Positions 34,485 to 43,816 are shown, counted from the first letter of the stretch. The stretch: DNA of 64,000 nucleotides from Hymenobacter amundsenii (GCF_002204745.1 NZ_NIRR01000020.1:1-64000); one strand, 5' to 3'. The notes: a model not told the origin generated them from the letters alone. Numbers and translations are program-made.

Positions 34485-35633
34485 ATGCCCTTTCAACTTC
34501 CGGCTGAATTTCACACCCAGCCCACGCCCTTTTACTACTACGACCTCGCCCTGCTCGACCAGACGCTGACGGCCCTGACGGCGGCGGCCCGGCCAGGCAA
34601 TTTTCAGGTGCATTACGCCCTTAAGGCCAACTTCAACCGGCCCGTGCTGGAGCGCATCAGAAGGGCCGGGCTGGGGGCCGACTGCGTGAGCGGCGGCGAG
34701 GTACAGCGGGCACTGGAGGCCGGTTTCGGGGCCGACCACGTGGTATTTGCCGGCGTGGGCAAGTCGGATGCCGAGATAAACCTGGCCCTGGCGGCCGATA
34801 TTTTCTGCTTCAACGCTGAGTCGGTGCCCGAGCTGCGGGTGCTCGATGAGCTGGCCGGGGCCCAGGGCCGCCGGGCGCGGGTGGCGCTGCGCGTGAACCC
34901 GAACGTGGACGCCTACACCCACCCCCACATCACGACGGGCCTCGACGCCAATAAGTTCGGCATCAGCCTGCCCGATCTGGCCGGCGTCATCGACCAGCTC
35001 GACCAGTTGCCGAACGTGGAGTTGATTGGCCTGCACGCTCACATCGGCTCCCAGATTACGGAAATGAGCGTGTTTGCCGCCCTCAGTCGCAAGCTCAATG
35101 ACCTGCAAACCTGGCTTGAAGACCGGGGCCACCACCTGCCCCACCTCAACGTGGGCGGCGGCCTGGGCATCAACTACGAGCAGCCCGACGAGCAGCCGAT
35201 TCCCGATTTCGCCACCTACTTCGGCATGTTTGAGCAGCACCTGCAGCGGCGGCCGGGCCAGCAGGTGCACGTGGAGCTGGGCCGTTCGGTGGTAGCTCAG
35301 TGCGGCACATTGCTCAGCCGGGTACTCTACGTAAAGGAAAGCCAGCACACCCGCTTCGCCATTCTGGATGCGGGCATGACCGAACTCATGCGCCCGGCCC
35401 TCTACGGCAGCCACCACCACATCCAGAACCTGAGCAGCCAGCAGCCTGAGCAGGCCTACGACGTAGTAGGCCCCATCTGCGAATCGACCGACACGTTCGG
35501 CCGCGCCCGCCTGCTGCCCGAAACCCAGCGCGGTGACCTAATGGCTATCCGCTCGGCCGGGGCCTACGGCGAGGTGATGTCGTCGGGCTACAACCTACGC
35601 GAGAAGGCGGCAGCGGTGTATGGCGGTGCGTAG
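34485..35633 (+). CDS. lysA: diaminopimelate decarboxylase LysA
   Basis: PLP enzyme converting meso-diaminopimelate to lysine; 382 residues, cytoplasmic. Fold-type III features: VHYALKANFN with the PLP lysine near residue 47, DCVSGGEVQRALEAG, GLHAHIGSQI, NVGGGLGINYE, and ICESTDTFGRARLLP with the dimer-interface cysteine; the late YGEVMSSGYNLR completes the site. Directly follows aspartate kinase on the same strand, consistent with a lysine/cell-wall unit. A GAAT-free S-family repeat separates them. It converges on the glycosyltransferase gene with only 16 bases between. Confidence 0.94.
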   Translation: MPFQLPAEFHTQPTPFYYYDLALLDQTLTALTAAARPGNFQVHYALKANFNRPVLERIRRAGLGADCVSGGEVQRALEAGFGADHVVFAGVGKSDAEINLALAADIFCFNAESVPELRVLDELAGAQGRRARVALRVNPNVDAYTHPHITTGLDANKFGISLPDLAGVIDQLDQLPNVELIGLHAHIGSQITEMSVFAALSRKLNDLQTWLEDRGHHLPHLNVGGGLGINYEQPDEQPIPDFATYFGMFEQHLQRRPGQQVHVELGRSVVAQCGTLLSRVLYVKESQHTRFAILDAGMTELMRPALYGSHHHIQNLSSQQPEQAYDVVGPICESTDTFGRARLLPETQRGDLMAIRSAGAYGEVMSSGYNLREKAAAVYGGA

Positions 35634-35649
35634 GGGCTTCGCTTCGCCC

Positions 35650-37308
35650 CTACCAATACACCGTCCATTTGCCCAGTTCCTCGTGGTGCTGAAAGCCGGC
35701 CAGCAGCCAGCGGTGCTCGGCTGGGGGCTCGTTTTTGAGCAGCAGCACGGGGTGGCGGGCTAGCAACTGGCGCAGGGGGGCTTCGGCTGCGGGCTGATCG
35801 AGGTAGAGCAGGTAGCGGTGCCAGCTGGTGCCGGGCTCGAACTGGGTTTCGCGGTTGAGGCTGGCGTTGCCGTCGTTAAGGAACACCGGGAGCTGGCCCA
35901 GCTCGAAGGCCAGGGACGGCAACAACTCATTATAGACGACGACCTGGCGGGTGGCGAGGTGCTTCTGGCGCAGGAATTCGGCTAGCGGGCGGCTGCCGTT
36001 GAAGGCCAGTTCATTCTGGCGCAGGATGGGCTTGGCCGAAATCAGCAGGAAGGCGGCGAACAGCGTGGTGGCCACCAGCAGCCGGGGCGCAATGCGCACT
36101 TGGTTCCAGAGCGTGAGCGTAAGCACCAGCGTAACTACCCCGAGGGCGGGCGCGATGGCCGTGAGCGGGTGCACCTCTAAGTCAAGCTCCAGGGCCGCCA
36201 CAAACACCGGCAGCAGGCACAGCGCCCCCAGCAACAACCCGAAAAACGCCACGATGCCCACGTACCACTTCAGCAGCAGGGCCTCGGTGCAGCGGCCCAG
36301 GTAGTACACCGTGAGCAGGGCCACGCCCGGGAAAATGGGCAGCACGTAAAGCAGCAGCTTCGATTTGGAAAGCGAGAAGAATACCAGCGGAAGGAGCACC
36401 CAGAAGATAAGCACGTTGCGCCACTGCCGCGGCACCGTGGCCCAGGGCGTGCGCACGGCCCGCACCACCAGTGCCACCGCCCAGGGCAGGCTGGTAGCCG
36501 GAGCCAGCACCACGTAGAACCACCACGGCTTGGCCCGGTTGAAAGTGGCCGCATTGGCGAACCGCTCCACCGTGTGCTCGACCAAGAAGTAGCGGATAAA
36601 AGCCGGATTCTCGGCCACCAGGTACGCATACCAGCTCAGTCCCACCACCAAAAACAGCCCGAAGCCTAAGGCGTGGTGCACCGTGAACGGCCGCCGCGCT
36701 GGTGGCCCTTCGGCCCGGAAGTAGGTGCTGATAACGGCCATCAGCGGCAGCACGAAACCTACCGGCCCCTTAGTCAGAAACGCCAGCCCCAACCCTGCCC
36801 AGAACAGGTACAGCCAACGCCGCCCGCTGCCCGCGTAGTAGCGCAGGATGCCGTAGGTGGCAGCCAGCTCCAGGGTGGCCAGATAGCCGTCGGTGGTCAC
36901 GTTGAGAGCCGAAATAAGCACCACCGGCAGCGTACCGTAGATGACGGCCGCCGCCAGGGCCCGGGCGCGGTCTTGCTTAAACAACAGTAAGCCCAGCCCG
37001 TACATGAGCACCACTTGCAGCAGCACGGCCAGCACTGGCAGCAGGCGTACACCCACCATGTTCACGCCAAACAGGCCCAGCCCGGCCGCCGTGAGCCAGT
37101 ACGTGAGGGGGGGCTTATGGAAGTGCTGGATGCCGAGCAGCCGCGGGTGCAGCCAGTCGCGGCCCACCAGCATTTCGCGCCCGATTTCTGAGTAGCGGGC
37201 CTCGCTGCTTTCCAGCGGCCCCCAGTTGCCCAGCTGCCACGCAAAAGCCCCACCCAGCACCAACAGAAACAGCCAGAGCCAGTGGCGGGAGGTCATGGGA
37301 AGAGGCAT
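35650..37308 (-). CDS. glycosyltransferase family 39 (ArnT-like)
   Basis: Membrane glycosyltransferase of 552 residues, the PMT/ArnT fold that moves sugars from polyprenyl-phosphate donors onto lipid A, proteins or polymers outside the inner membrane. First half: LESSEARYSEIGREMLVG, where the conserved acidic pair (SEARY..E) lies in the first periplasmic loop, then FHKPPLTYWLTAAG. Ten or more hydrophobic helices follow, and a soluble C-terminal region closes with ELPSLAFELGQLPVF. The acceptor is unknown. Two ATG codons (37308, 37296) are possible; the first is kept. Confidence 0.87.
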   Translation of the reverse strand: MPLPMTSRHWLWLFLLVLGGAFAWQLGNWGPLESSEARYSEIGREMLVGRDWLHPRLLGIQHFHKPPLTYWLTAAGLGLFGVNMVGVRLLPVLAVLLQVVLMYGLGLLLFKQDRARALAAAVIYGTLPVVLISALNVTTDGYLATLELAATYGILRYYAGSGRRWLYLFWAGLGLAFLTKGPVGFVLPLMAVISTYFRAEGPPARRPFTVHHALGFGLFLVVGLSWYAYLVAENPAFIRYFLVEHTVERFANAATFNRAKPWWFYVVLAPATSLPWAVALVVRAVRTPWATVPRQWRNVLIFWVLLPLVFFSLSKSKLLLYVLPIFPGVALLTVYYLGRCTEALLLKWYVGIVAFFGLLLGALCLLPVFVAALELDLEVHPLTAIAPALGVVTLVLTLTLWNQVRIAPRLLVATTLFAAFLLISAKPILRQNELAFNGSRPLAEFLRQKHLATRQVVVYNELLPSLAFELGQLPVFLNDGNASLNRETQFEPGTSWHRYLLYLDQPAAEAPLRQLLARHPVLLLKNEPPAEHRWLLAGFQHHEELGKWTVYW

Positions 37309-37386
37309 AGGGCAGTGGTTGGGGTGAAGGAGAAGCGCAAAGGTAGGTTTTTGAAGAAGGCAGGAATGAAGCAGAGAAGGAGAAAA

Positions 37387-37500
37387 GAACTGTCATTCCG
37401 ACGCAGGAGGAATCTCGCGTGCCAAAGTAACTTCTGTTGTCAAGGTCACCACGACAACGGCAGCACGCGAGATTCTTCGCGCTGCTCAGAATGACAGTTC
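37387..37500. repeat. R-family intergenic palindrome, copy 4 (GTCATTC variant)
   Basis: Arms GAACTGTCATTCCGACGCAG...AATCTCGCGTGC and GCACGCGAGATTCTTCG...CAGAATGACAGTTC. A diverged subtype with ATTCT/AGAAT in place of ATGCT/AGCAT. Lies between divergent genes, so not a terminator there. Confidence 0.75.
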
Positions 37501-37598
37501 CTTTTTCTCTTGGCCTCTCCCAATTTCCCCTTACACCAGCCTCCCCAAACTCCTACCTTTACCCCAGCGAAGCCTCCACTTCGCCCGCGCTGCTATCC

Positions 37599-38204
37599 AT
37601 GAACGACGCCGACATCCGCCCTTTCCTCTACCCCCGGCTGTTGGGCGGCGTCTGGATTGATGAGCTGCCCACTGGCACCACCCGCGCCGACGTAGTCCAC
37701 ATCACCGAGCAGTTTATGCACGGCTACGAGCTAAAGGGCGACGCCGACACGCTGCAACGGGTGCCCCGGCAGCTGCCCTGCTACGGCCGGGCCTACGATT
37801 TCGTCACGTTCGTGGTCACGGAAAAGCACCTGGTTAAGCTGCTGCCCCAGCTGCCCGAGTGGGTGGGCGTGCTGGTGGCCTCGGCCGAAGGGCTGCGCGA
37901 GCTGCGGCCCGCCGCCTACAACGCCACCGTCGAGCGGCCCGCCGTGGCCGGGCTGCTGCGGGTATCCGAAATCAAGCAGTTCTTACTAGCCCAGGGCCTA
38001 CCCGGCGTGAGCACCCTGCGCCGCCGCGACATCCTCAACTTCCTGCGCACCACCCGCCTCGTTTCCCTGGCGGAGCTAGCCAGCTTCGTGCGCCGCCAGC
38101 TACTAGCCCGCCACGAGGAGCGCCTACTGTTGCGGGCCGTCCGCAAAGTGGAGCGCGATAAAGCGGCGGCCAGGCGCAAGCGGCGGCCGAAACATCAGAG
38201 GTGA
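37599..38204 (+). CDS. sce7726-family protein
   Basis: 201 residues. The first half matches the sce7726 pattern: MNDADIRPFLYPRLLGG, then a strand-and-helix region with HGYELKGDADTLQRVPRQLPCYGRAYDFVTFVVTEKHL. The ExK (residues near 47-49) next to a downstream Asp and the HLVKLLPQLPEWVGVLVA segment suggest a PD-(D/E)xK nuclease-like fold, but no cleavage activity is established for the family. The C-terminal part is basic (RDKAAARRKRRPKHQR). The family is often orphan or near mobile DNA; no partner such as sce7725 is visible. A promoter-like TACCTTTA lies at 37554. The frame opening at 37437 runs through a palindrome and is not used. Confidence 0.75.
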   Translation: MNDADIRPFLYPRLLGGVWIDELPTGTTRADVVHITEQFMHGYELKGDADTLQRVPRQLPCYGRAYDFVTFVVTEKHLVKLLPQLPEWVGVLVASAEGLRELRPAAYNATVERPAVAGLLRVSEIKQFLLAQGLPGVSTLRRRDILNFLRTTRLVSLAELASFVRRQLLARHEERLLLRAVRKVERDKAAARRKRRPKHQR

Positions 38205-38234
38205 GAGGTGAGAGGTGAGAGGTGAGAGGTGAGA
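38198..38234. repeat. seven-base tandem repeat at gene end
   Basis: Five copies of GTGAGAG beginning with the stop codon of the sce7726 gene. Variable-number tandem repeat candidate. Confidence 0.8.
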
Positions 38235-38260
38235 AACGGTACGGGACCCGGACTTCAACC

Positions 38261-38383
38261 GAACGTCATTCTGAGCGAAGGCGCAGCCGCAGTCGAAGAA
38301 CCTCTACCACTTTGTTTGAATCGTCACAATGAAGCGGTAGAGATTCTTCGACTGCGGCTGCGCCTTCGCTCAGAATGACGTTC
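38261..38383. repeat. R-family intergenic palindrome, copy 5
   Basis: Arms GAACGTCATTCTGAGCGAAG... and CTTCGCTCAGAATGACGTTC, with CTACCAC / GCGGTAG inside and a loop of about 20 bases. ATTCT variant; the middle of the arms (GGCGCAGCCGCAGTCG) is unique but complementary on both sides. Confidence 0.85.
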
Positions 38384-38490
38384 TCATGTCTAACCTCTCC
38401 CTCTCCCGTCCTACTAATAACCTCTCCCCCACCTAAGCAGTTGAACTACTGAGGCCCCGGCGTAGACCCAGCCTCCGCTGTCAGCCTGAA

Positions 38491-38530
38491 AGCTAACAGC
38501 TAACAGCTAATAGCTCTCAGCCAACAGCTT
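38491..38530. repeat. S-family leader repeat upstream of NAD(P)-binding gene
   Basis: AGCTAACAGC TAACAGCTAA-type units ending CCAACAGCTT, eight bases before the ATG at 38539. Third copy of the leader repeat in this window. Confidence 0.7.
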
Positions 38531-38538
38531 AAAAAGCC

Positions 38539-40035
38539 ATGCATATTCTCCTCACCGGGGCCACCGGCTACATTGGCCAACGCCTGCTGCCGCTGCTCGT
38601 CGAGGCCGGCCACCACGTTACCTGCCTGGTGCGCGACGCCCGCCGCTTCGAGTTCCCGGAGCGGCTGCGGGATGGCATTACGGTGGCCGAGGGCGACCTG
38701 CTCCGGCCCGATTCGCTGGCCGATTTGCCGCTCGATATAGATGTAGCTTACTACCTGGTACACTCCATGAGCGGGCACGACAAGGACTTTTTCCGGCTGG
38801 AGCAGCAGTCGGCCCGGCACTTTGCCCACTACCTCAACCGCTCCGGCTGCCGGCAGGTCATCTACCTCTCGGGCATTGCCAACGACCGGGCCCTGAGCGT
38901 ACACCTTCGCTCCCGCAAGGCCGTGGAGAAGGTGCTCGGCAAGGCCGAAAAAGCGCGGCTCACGGTGTTGCGGGCCAGCATCATCATCGGCTCGGGCTCG
39001 GCGTCGTTCGAGATTATCCGGGATTTGGTCGAGAAGCTGCCCGTGATGGTGACGCCCCGCTGGCTCAACTCCCGCTGCCAGCCCATTGGTATCCGCGACG
39101 TGATGTTCTACCTCATGCAGGTGCTCGACAACCCCGCCGCCCAGGGCCAGTCGTTCGATATTGGCGGGCCCGACGTGCTGACGTATCGCCAGATGCTGCT
39201 CGGGCTGGCCGAGGCCCGGGGGCTGCGCCGCTACATCATTACGGTGCCCGTGCTCACGCCCCGGCTTTCGTCGTGGTGGCTGTACCTGGTCACGAGCACC
39301 ACGTTTTCGCTGGCCCAGAGCTTGGTCGAAAGCCTACGCAACGATACCGTGGCCGACCCAGCCCGCAGCATTGCGGCAGTGGTACCCCACGCGTGCATGA
39401 GCTACAACGCGGCCGTGCGCCTGGCCTTCCAGCGCATCGAGCAGAACGAGGTAGTGAGCAGCTGGAGCGATGCGCTGAGCAGCGGCGTGATGCCCCGCGA
39501 CTACATGGACCACATCCAGATGCCCCAATTCGGCCTGTTCCGCGACCGGCAAACGCTGCGCTTTACCCGTCCGCCCGCCCAGGTGCTGCAAAACGTGTGG
39601 AGCATCGGCGGCGAGCGGGGCTGGTATAAGGTCGATTGGCTCTGGCGCATCCGGGGGTTGCTCGATAAGCTAGCCGGCGGCGTGGGCCTGCGCCGGGGCC
39701 GCCGCTCGCCCACCGACCTGCGCGCCGGCGACCCGCTCGACTTCTGGCGCGTGCTGGTGGCCGACCGCGCCAACGGCCGCCTGCTGCTCTACGCCGAAAT
39801 GAAGCTCCCCGGTGAAGCCTGGCTCCAGTTCCGCATCCTGCCCAACCCCGAAGACGGTTCGCACACCCTTGAACAGCTGGCCGCTTTCCGCCCCCACGGC
39901 CTGGCGGGCCGGCTCTATTGGTACGCCATGGTGCCCTTCCACTCGGTTATTTTTAAGGGCATGATTGAGAATATCGTGCAGTACGGCGAAACGACAGCGG
40001 TGCGTTCTGCGCCGATGCCAGCGCTGGGTTCTTAG
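38539..40035 (+). CDS. NAD(P)-binding protein with DUF2867
   Basis: 498 residues. N-terminal Rossmann domain of the atypical SDR type, with TGATGYIGQRL at the very start, then LTVLRASIIIGSGS and a Q/PIGIRDV region; the C-terminal half is a DUF2867 domain with SIGGERGWYKVDWLWRIRGLLDKLAGG and a late YWYAMVPFHSVIFKGM. Such two-part proteins are widespread and uncharacterised; they probably bind NADPH and a lipid or quinone-like ligand. It stands alone. The S-family repeat immediately precedes the ATG. Confidence 0.83.
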   Translation: MHILLTGATGYIGQRLLPLLVEAGHHVTCLVRDARRFEFPERLRDGITVAEGDLLRPDSLADLPLDIDVAYYLVHSMSGHDKDFFRLEQQSARHFAHYLNRSGCRQVIYLSGIANDRALSVHLRSRKAVEKVLGKAEKARLTVLRASIIIGSGSASFEIIRDLVEKLPVMVTPRWLNSRCQPIGIRDVMFYLMQVLDNPAAQGQSFDIGGPDVLTYRQMLLGLAEARGLRRYIITVPVLTPRLSSWWLYLVTSTTFSLAQSLVESLRNDTVADPARSIAAVVPHACMSYNAAVRLAFQRIEQNEVVSSWSDALSSGVMPRDYMDHIQMPQFGLFRDRQTLRFTRPPAQVLQNVWSIGGERGWYKVDWLWRIRGLLDKLAGGVGLRRGRRSPTDLRAGDPLDFWRVLVADRANGRLLLYAEMKLPGEAWLQFRILPNPEDGSHTLEQLAAFRPHGLAGRLYWYAMVPFHSVIFKGMIENIVQYGETTAVRSAPMPALGS

Positions 40036-40103
40036 GCGAGTAAGCAGGCACAGTCCTTGAGGAGCGGGGGAATTCTTTTTCCCTCCCTCCTTTTCTGCTG
40101 TAT

Positions 40104-40724
40104 ATGCATCGATTGTTACTTATCGTCCCGGCTTTGCTATCCGGCGTGGCCGCGCTGGCTCAAACTCCGGCAGCGCCGAAGTCCCCCGTTCCGCTTACCC
40201 TATTTGCGGGCCTGGGGCGGGGCATTTACACCAACGACGGCTGGCCCGGCACCTTGGCCACGGTCGGGCTCCAGCGGCCCTTCGCGGCGAACTCCCTGTT
40301 CAGCATCCAGCCCCAGATCGGCTTTTTTCAGGCCGATAAAGCGGCCCGCGACCCCGACAAGAACCCGGGCGAGCAGTACGCCGCATTTATGGTAGATGGA
40401 GCGCTGGCCGTGCGCACATCCCGTCATCCGGAGCGATTGGCGTTACGCGTGGCGCTGGGACCGGGCCTCGTGGCGGGGCGCGTCACGAATCTAACGCGCT
40501 ATCCGGGCCAGTACCTTAACCGCGACGGCTCGGTCACGGTCCTGACCGCCCCCGAGTACCACACCGACCACCTGCTCAAGCCAACTGCTTACTGGGGAAT
40601 AGGTATGGACATCGTGCTGGAAAACCACTTTTACCTGGCCGGGGGCATTGAGAGCCGCACTTACTCCTATTTCCCCGGCGACCTGCTCAGCGCCCACCTG
40701 CGCCTGGGCTACCAGCTGCGGTAG
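40104..40724 (+). CDS. exported hypothetical protein, barrel-like
   Basis: 206 residues with a signal peptide ending VAALAQ. The mature part alternates beta strands and turns, with the last strand SAHLRLGYQLR ending in a charged but aromatic-flanked segment, as in small outer-membrane or periplasmic beta proteins. No family is recognised. It precedes the next gene on the same strand by about 40 bases. Confidence 0.62.
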   Translation: MHRLLLIVPALLSGVAALAQTPAAPKSPVPLTLFAGLGRGIYTNDGWPGTLATVGLQRPFAANSLFSIQPQIGFFQADKAARDPDKNPGEQYAAFMVDGALAVRTSRHPERLALRVALGPGLVAGRVTNLTRYPGQYLNRDGSVTVLTAPEYHTDHLLKPTAYWGIGMDIVLENHFYLAGGIESRTYSYFPGDLLSAHLRLGYQLR

Positions 40725-40767
40725 GCAACATAAGCATCATTGCTTAACCTGAATTGTGAGCTGCGTA

Positions 40768-41586
40768 ATGAAGTGCGTAACGAAGGTTGACTGCTTCCGT
40801 TTGATTCCTCCCGCTATCCGTTTCCACCCAACTGCTCGTCGGTGTGGGAGCGGGTGCGTTATAGCGGGTCTGCTGGCGCTGGCGCTGCTGCCCCGCACCG
40901 GGCGGGCTCAAGCCGCAGAGCCCGCCCGCCCCGCTACCGGCCACAGCAGCCAGAACGCGCTGCTCATCAGCGGCTACGGTCTGGGCGGCCGCGTGCCCGA
41001 TTACTACCGTTACCTGGGGACCGGCGTGGGCCTGGCCCGCCGCAACCGCTGGGGCTACGCCGATGCCGACTACGACTCCGATTTCACGCTGGGCCTGCGC
41101 CTGGGCATCGGCCGGCAGTTCGACGGCCGCGTTTCCGGCCCTCAAACGCTGTGGGGCCTGAATCCTTACGTAGCCGTGGACGGCCGCTTTTTTGGGGCGG
41201 CGCTGGGCGTGTGGGTAGGCCAGCTGGGCGACTTCCGGGCCGAGGGCCAGCGGCCGGGCCGCCTGATTCCGCAGTTGCGGGCCCGTGCCGGCCAGCTCAC
41301 CGGCTGGTACGGCCGGCTCAGCTACGCCGATGAATTAGGGGGGCTCGGCAATCCGCTGCTGCATTTGGGGGGCGGCTACGGTGGCCTGCTGAACGGGCGG
41401 CTGCGCCTGGGCACCGGCGTGGCCGTGCCCACCCTGGCCCGCCCGGGCCAGGAAATAGGCCTGTACGCAGAGGCCGGAATCAGGACCAGCTTCGGAGAAT
41501 TCGGAGCCTACGGGCAGCCACCCCTTAGGGCCGGTGCTCCTGGCCAGCTGGGCTTACAGCTGTGCTTGAGCGGCCTTGCGGAATGA
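40768..41586 (+). CDS. exported homologue of the barrel half of the downstream fusion
   Basis: About 272 residues. An N-terminal hydrophobic stretch (VIAGLLALALLPRTGRA) could be a signal or anchor. The core contains GLNPYVAVDGRFFGAALGVWVGQLGDFR, which aligns well with the C-terminal part of the fusion protein at 41951 (INPYMCFDRKWVGLGYGLLLGNLGYHR). Both probably are membrane beta structures. The start is uncertain: GTG 40756 and ATG 40768 are both in frame and the first codons look unusual for a leader. Function unknown. Confidence 0.6.
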   Translation: MKCVTKVDCFRLIPPAIRFHPTARRCGSGCVIAGLLALALLPRTGRAQAAEPARPATGHSSQNALLISGYGLGGRVPDYYRYLGTGVGLARRNRWGYADADYDSDFTLGLRLGIGRQFDGRVSGPQTLWGLNPYVAVDGRFFGAALGVWVGQLGDFRAEGQRPGRLIPQLRARAGQLTGWYGRLSYADELGGLGNPLLHLGGGYGGLLNGRLRLGTGVAVPTLARPGQEIGLYAEAGIRTSFGEFGAYGQPPLRAGAPGQLGLQLCLSGLAE

Positions 41587-41833
41587 GGGCCGGGCTGCAT
41601 CGGCGGTAAGTTGCGGCCCGGCTTACCTTTCTAAAGTCCTTGAAAATCGACTTGCCGGTTCCTCAAACGCAATTTTTGGGGAGCCAGCGCGGTATTGAAA
41701 AGTCTGAAAAACCTATATTCTGGTTGGCAGGGCGCGAGGGCCGACAATACCTTGCCAGCGTTATTCATCCCCCTATTCTGCGTGCCAGCCCTCCCCAGGG
41801 CTACTGTTACTGAGCCATTCTTATACTTGCTAT

Positions 41834-41877
41834 TGGGCCGCCGCCGAACACCTACACCAGGGCCGGGCGGCGGCCCA
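41834..41877 (+). terminator. GC-rich hairpin after 40768 gene
   Basis: Twelve-base perfect arms TGGGCCGCCGCC / GGCGGCGGCCCA, loop of 20 bases, followed by TCTGTTTCTGCTT. Either terminator for the upstream gene or leader structure of the fusion gene. Confidence 0.55.
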
Positions 41878-41950
41878 TCTGTTTCTGCTTAGCGTATGCC
41901 GGCCGTTGCCGGTAGTACTCTTACCTGTTCCTGGTTTTATTGCTGCGCCC

Positions 41951-43816
41951 ATGCTTCTATCCGCTACTGCTCCTGCCTGGACACTGGCCGTGCCGGCCGA
42001 CACGCCCTTCGACTTTTATACGCTGTTCTACGTGCTGGCCTTCGCCCTCAACCTGGCGCTGCTGGTGTGGGAAGGCTGGCGGCGCGGCTATGCCCTGCGG
42101 CCCTGGCTGGTAATGCTGGCCTGCACCACGCTGGCCTTTATTCTGGGCACCAAGCTACTAGCCCTCACCGGCCCCGAGTGGCGCGGGTTGCTGCACACCG
42201 GCCACTGGCCCGATTCGGAGGCCCGCACAGTGCTGGGCGGGGCCCTGGCGGGCACCCTCACGCTACTGGCCCTGCGCCGGCCCTTCGGTTTCAGCTGGCA
42301 CGTATTCGATGCCTTCACGCTACCCATGTGCGCGGCTTTGGTGGTGCAGTGCGTGGGCTGCATCCTCACGGGCTGCTGCTTCGGCGAAACAACGGCGGGC
42401 GGCTGGGGCTTCACCTACCCGCCCGATACGCTGCCCTACCTGGTGCAGGCCGTGCAGGGGCAACTACCACGCGGGGCCGCCCATTCGCTGCCGGTGCATC
42501 CTACCCAACTTTACTCGTTGCTGCTGTGCGCGGCCGTGGGTGGGGTGCTGCTGGTTACCCGGCGGCGCCCCTGGCCCGGCGGCAGCCAGCGCCTGCTCCA
42601 CCTGGGCCTGCTGCTCACGGGCCGCTTCCTGATTGAGTTCTGGCGCAATCCGGCCGGCGAACAGGCGGGCAGCGCCGTGCACGTTCATGCTGGTCTGGCC
42701 CTCAAGCAGGTTCAATGGATACTGCTGCTGCTGGGGCCGGCCGTGCTGGCCCTCTGGGCCTGGCGGGTATGGCGCCGCCGCACGGCCCGCCCCGAAATCG
42801 GACCGGTGCATCAGCCCGTGGGCAACCTGCTGGCGGTGGTGGCGCTGCTGGCCGCCACGGCCTGGCTGGGGCCGGTGGCGCTGGTGCTGCCCGAAGTGTT
42901 GGTGGTGAAGACATTGCTGCTGGCGGTGCTGGTACTGGAAGGCGGGGCCCTGCTGCTGGGTGCGGCCGAGGCTGCTGCCCGGCCCGCCCGCGTGGCCCTG
43001 CCCCTGGGCCTCGCCTGCACCGTGTTCGTGCTCACCAGCCAGACGCCGGCCGCCGACACCACCAGCCACCAGGGCCGGGAGCAGTATTCCACCATCAGCG
43101 GGAGCCTGAGTGCCGGCTCGTTTGAGCGCCTCCAGAACACCGGCGGCGGGGGCGGCTGCGGGGGCGCTTCGCAGCTGCTGGCCTACCGTCACCGCTACGC
43201 TACGGGCACCCTCGATGCCTCGTTTACCAGGCTCCCCGGCCAGGATACGGATGGCGACGTGCACAAGGCCGCAGCCACCTACGGCGTTCGGCTCCACGCC
43301 GGTTCCGACCGTCAGAACCTACTGTTGCCGGACAGCATTTCCTTTGGGGCCACTTCCCCACGCACTACCGCCATCCTGGCCATCAACCCCTATATGTGCT
43401 TCGACCGAAAGTGGGTGGGCCTGGGCTATGGCCTCCTGCTGGGCAACCTGGGCTACCATCGGGTCAATTTCGGGGATGAGCAGAGCAACCTGGATTTACA
43501 AGGTGCCCTGCGCCTGGGACGCCGCGAGACGGTTTACGCGCTGGCTGAATACAACTTCCTGGGCTACGGCGCGGCCAATCCGCAGCACCGCCTAGGTATC
43601 GGTACGGGTTTCGGCGGGACGCGGTGGCACCTGCTGGGCGGGGCCGCCACCGCCAAGAATTACGAAATGCGGCCGAATCAGAGCCGGTGGTCGGGTTTTG
43701 TGGAGGCGCAGGGGCAGTTCTCAGAACGCTGGCAGGCCAGCACGTTTTTTCTGCTGGGCAACCGCTACCAACAGCAGGCCGGCCTCCGGCTGGGCTACCG
43801 GCTACCGGGTAAATAA
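41951..43816 (+). CDS. Lgt-like membrane protein fused to barrel-like domain
   Basis: 621 residues in two parts. The first 300 or so form a polytopic membrane domain resembling prolipoprotein diacylglyceryl transferase: GCILTGCCFGETTAGGWGF, PVHPTQLYSLL and, near the end, GRFLIEFWRN. Such Lgt-like paralogues exist in many bacteria, but with GCxLTGCCFGxxT rather than classical GRxGNFxNGE, so the substrate may differ. After a few more helices comes a signal-like stretch (VALPLGLACTVFVLTSQTPAADTT) and then about 250 residues of beta-rich, barrel-like sequence including a GGGGGCGG loop. The C-terminal half resembles the protein just upstream. ATG 41951 is taken; TTG 41906 is possible. Confidence 0.75.
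   Translation: MLLSATAPAWTLAVPADTPFDFYTLFYVLAFALNLALLVWEGWRRGYALRPWLVMLACTTLAFILGTKLLALTGPEWRGLLHTGHWPDSEARTVLGGALAGTLTLLALRRPFGFSWHVFDAFTLPMCAALVVQCVGCILTGCCFGETTAGGWGFTYPPDTLPYLVQAVQGQLPRGAAHSLPVHPTQLYSLLLCAAVGGVLLVTRRRPWPGGSQRLLHLGLLLTGRFLIEFWRNPAGEQAGSAVHVHAGLALKQVQWILLLLGPAVLALWAWRVWRRRTARPEIGPVHQPVGNLLAVVALLAATAWLGPVALVLPEVLVVKTLLLAVLVLEGGALLLGAAEAAARPARVALPLGLACTVFVLTSQTPAADTTSHQGREQYSTISGSLSAGSFERLQNTGGGGGCGGASQLLAYRHRYATGTLDASFTRLPGQDTDGDVHKAAATYGVRLHAGSDRQNLLLPDSISFGATSPRTTAILAINPYMCFDRKWVGLGYGLLLGNLGYHRVNFGDEQSNLDLQGALRLGRRETVYALAEYNFLGYGAANPQHRLGIGTGFGGTRWHLLGGAATAKNYEMRPNQSRWSGFVEAQGQFSERWQASTFFLLGNRYQQQAGLRLGYRLPGK

Noticed and set aside
41896-42636. Alternative frame over the Lgt-like domain
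   Set aside because: Shifted frame rich in Arg/Ala/Gly; the other frame has Lgt motifs and hydrophobic helices.
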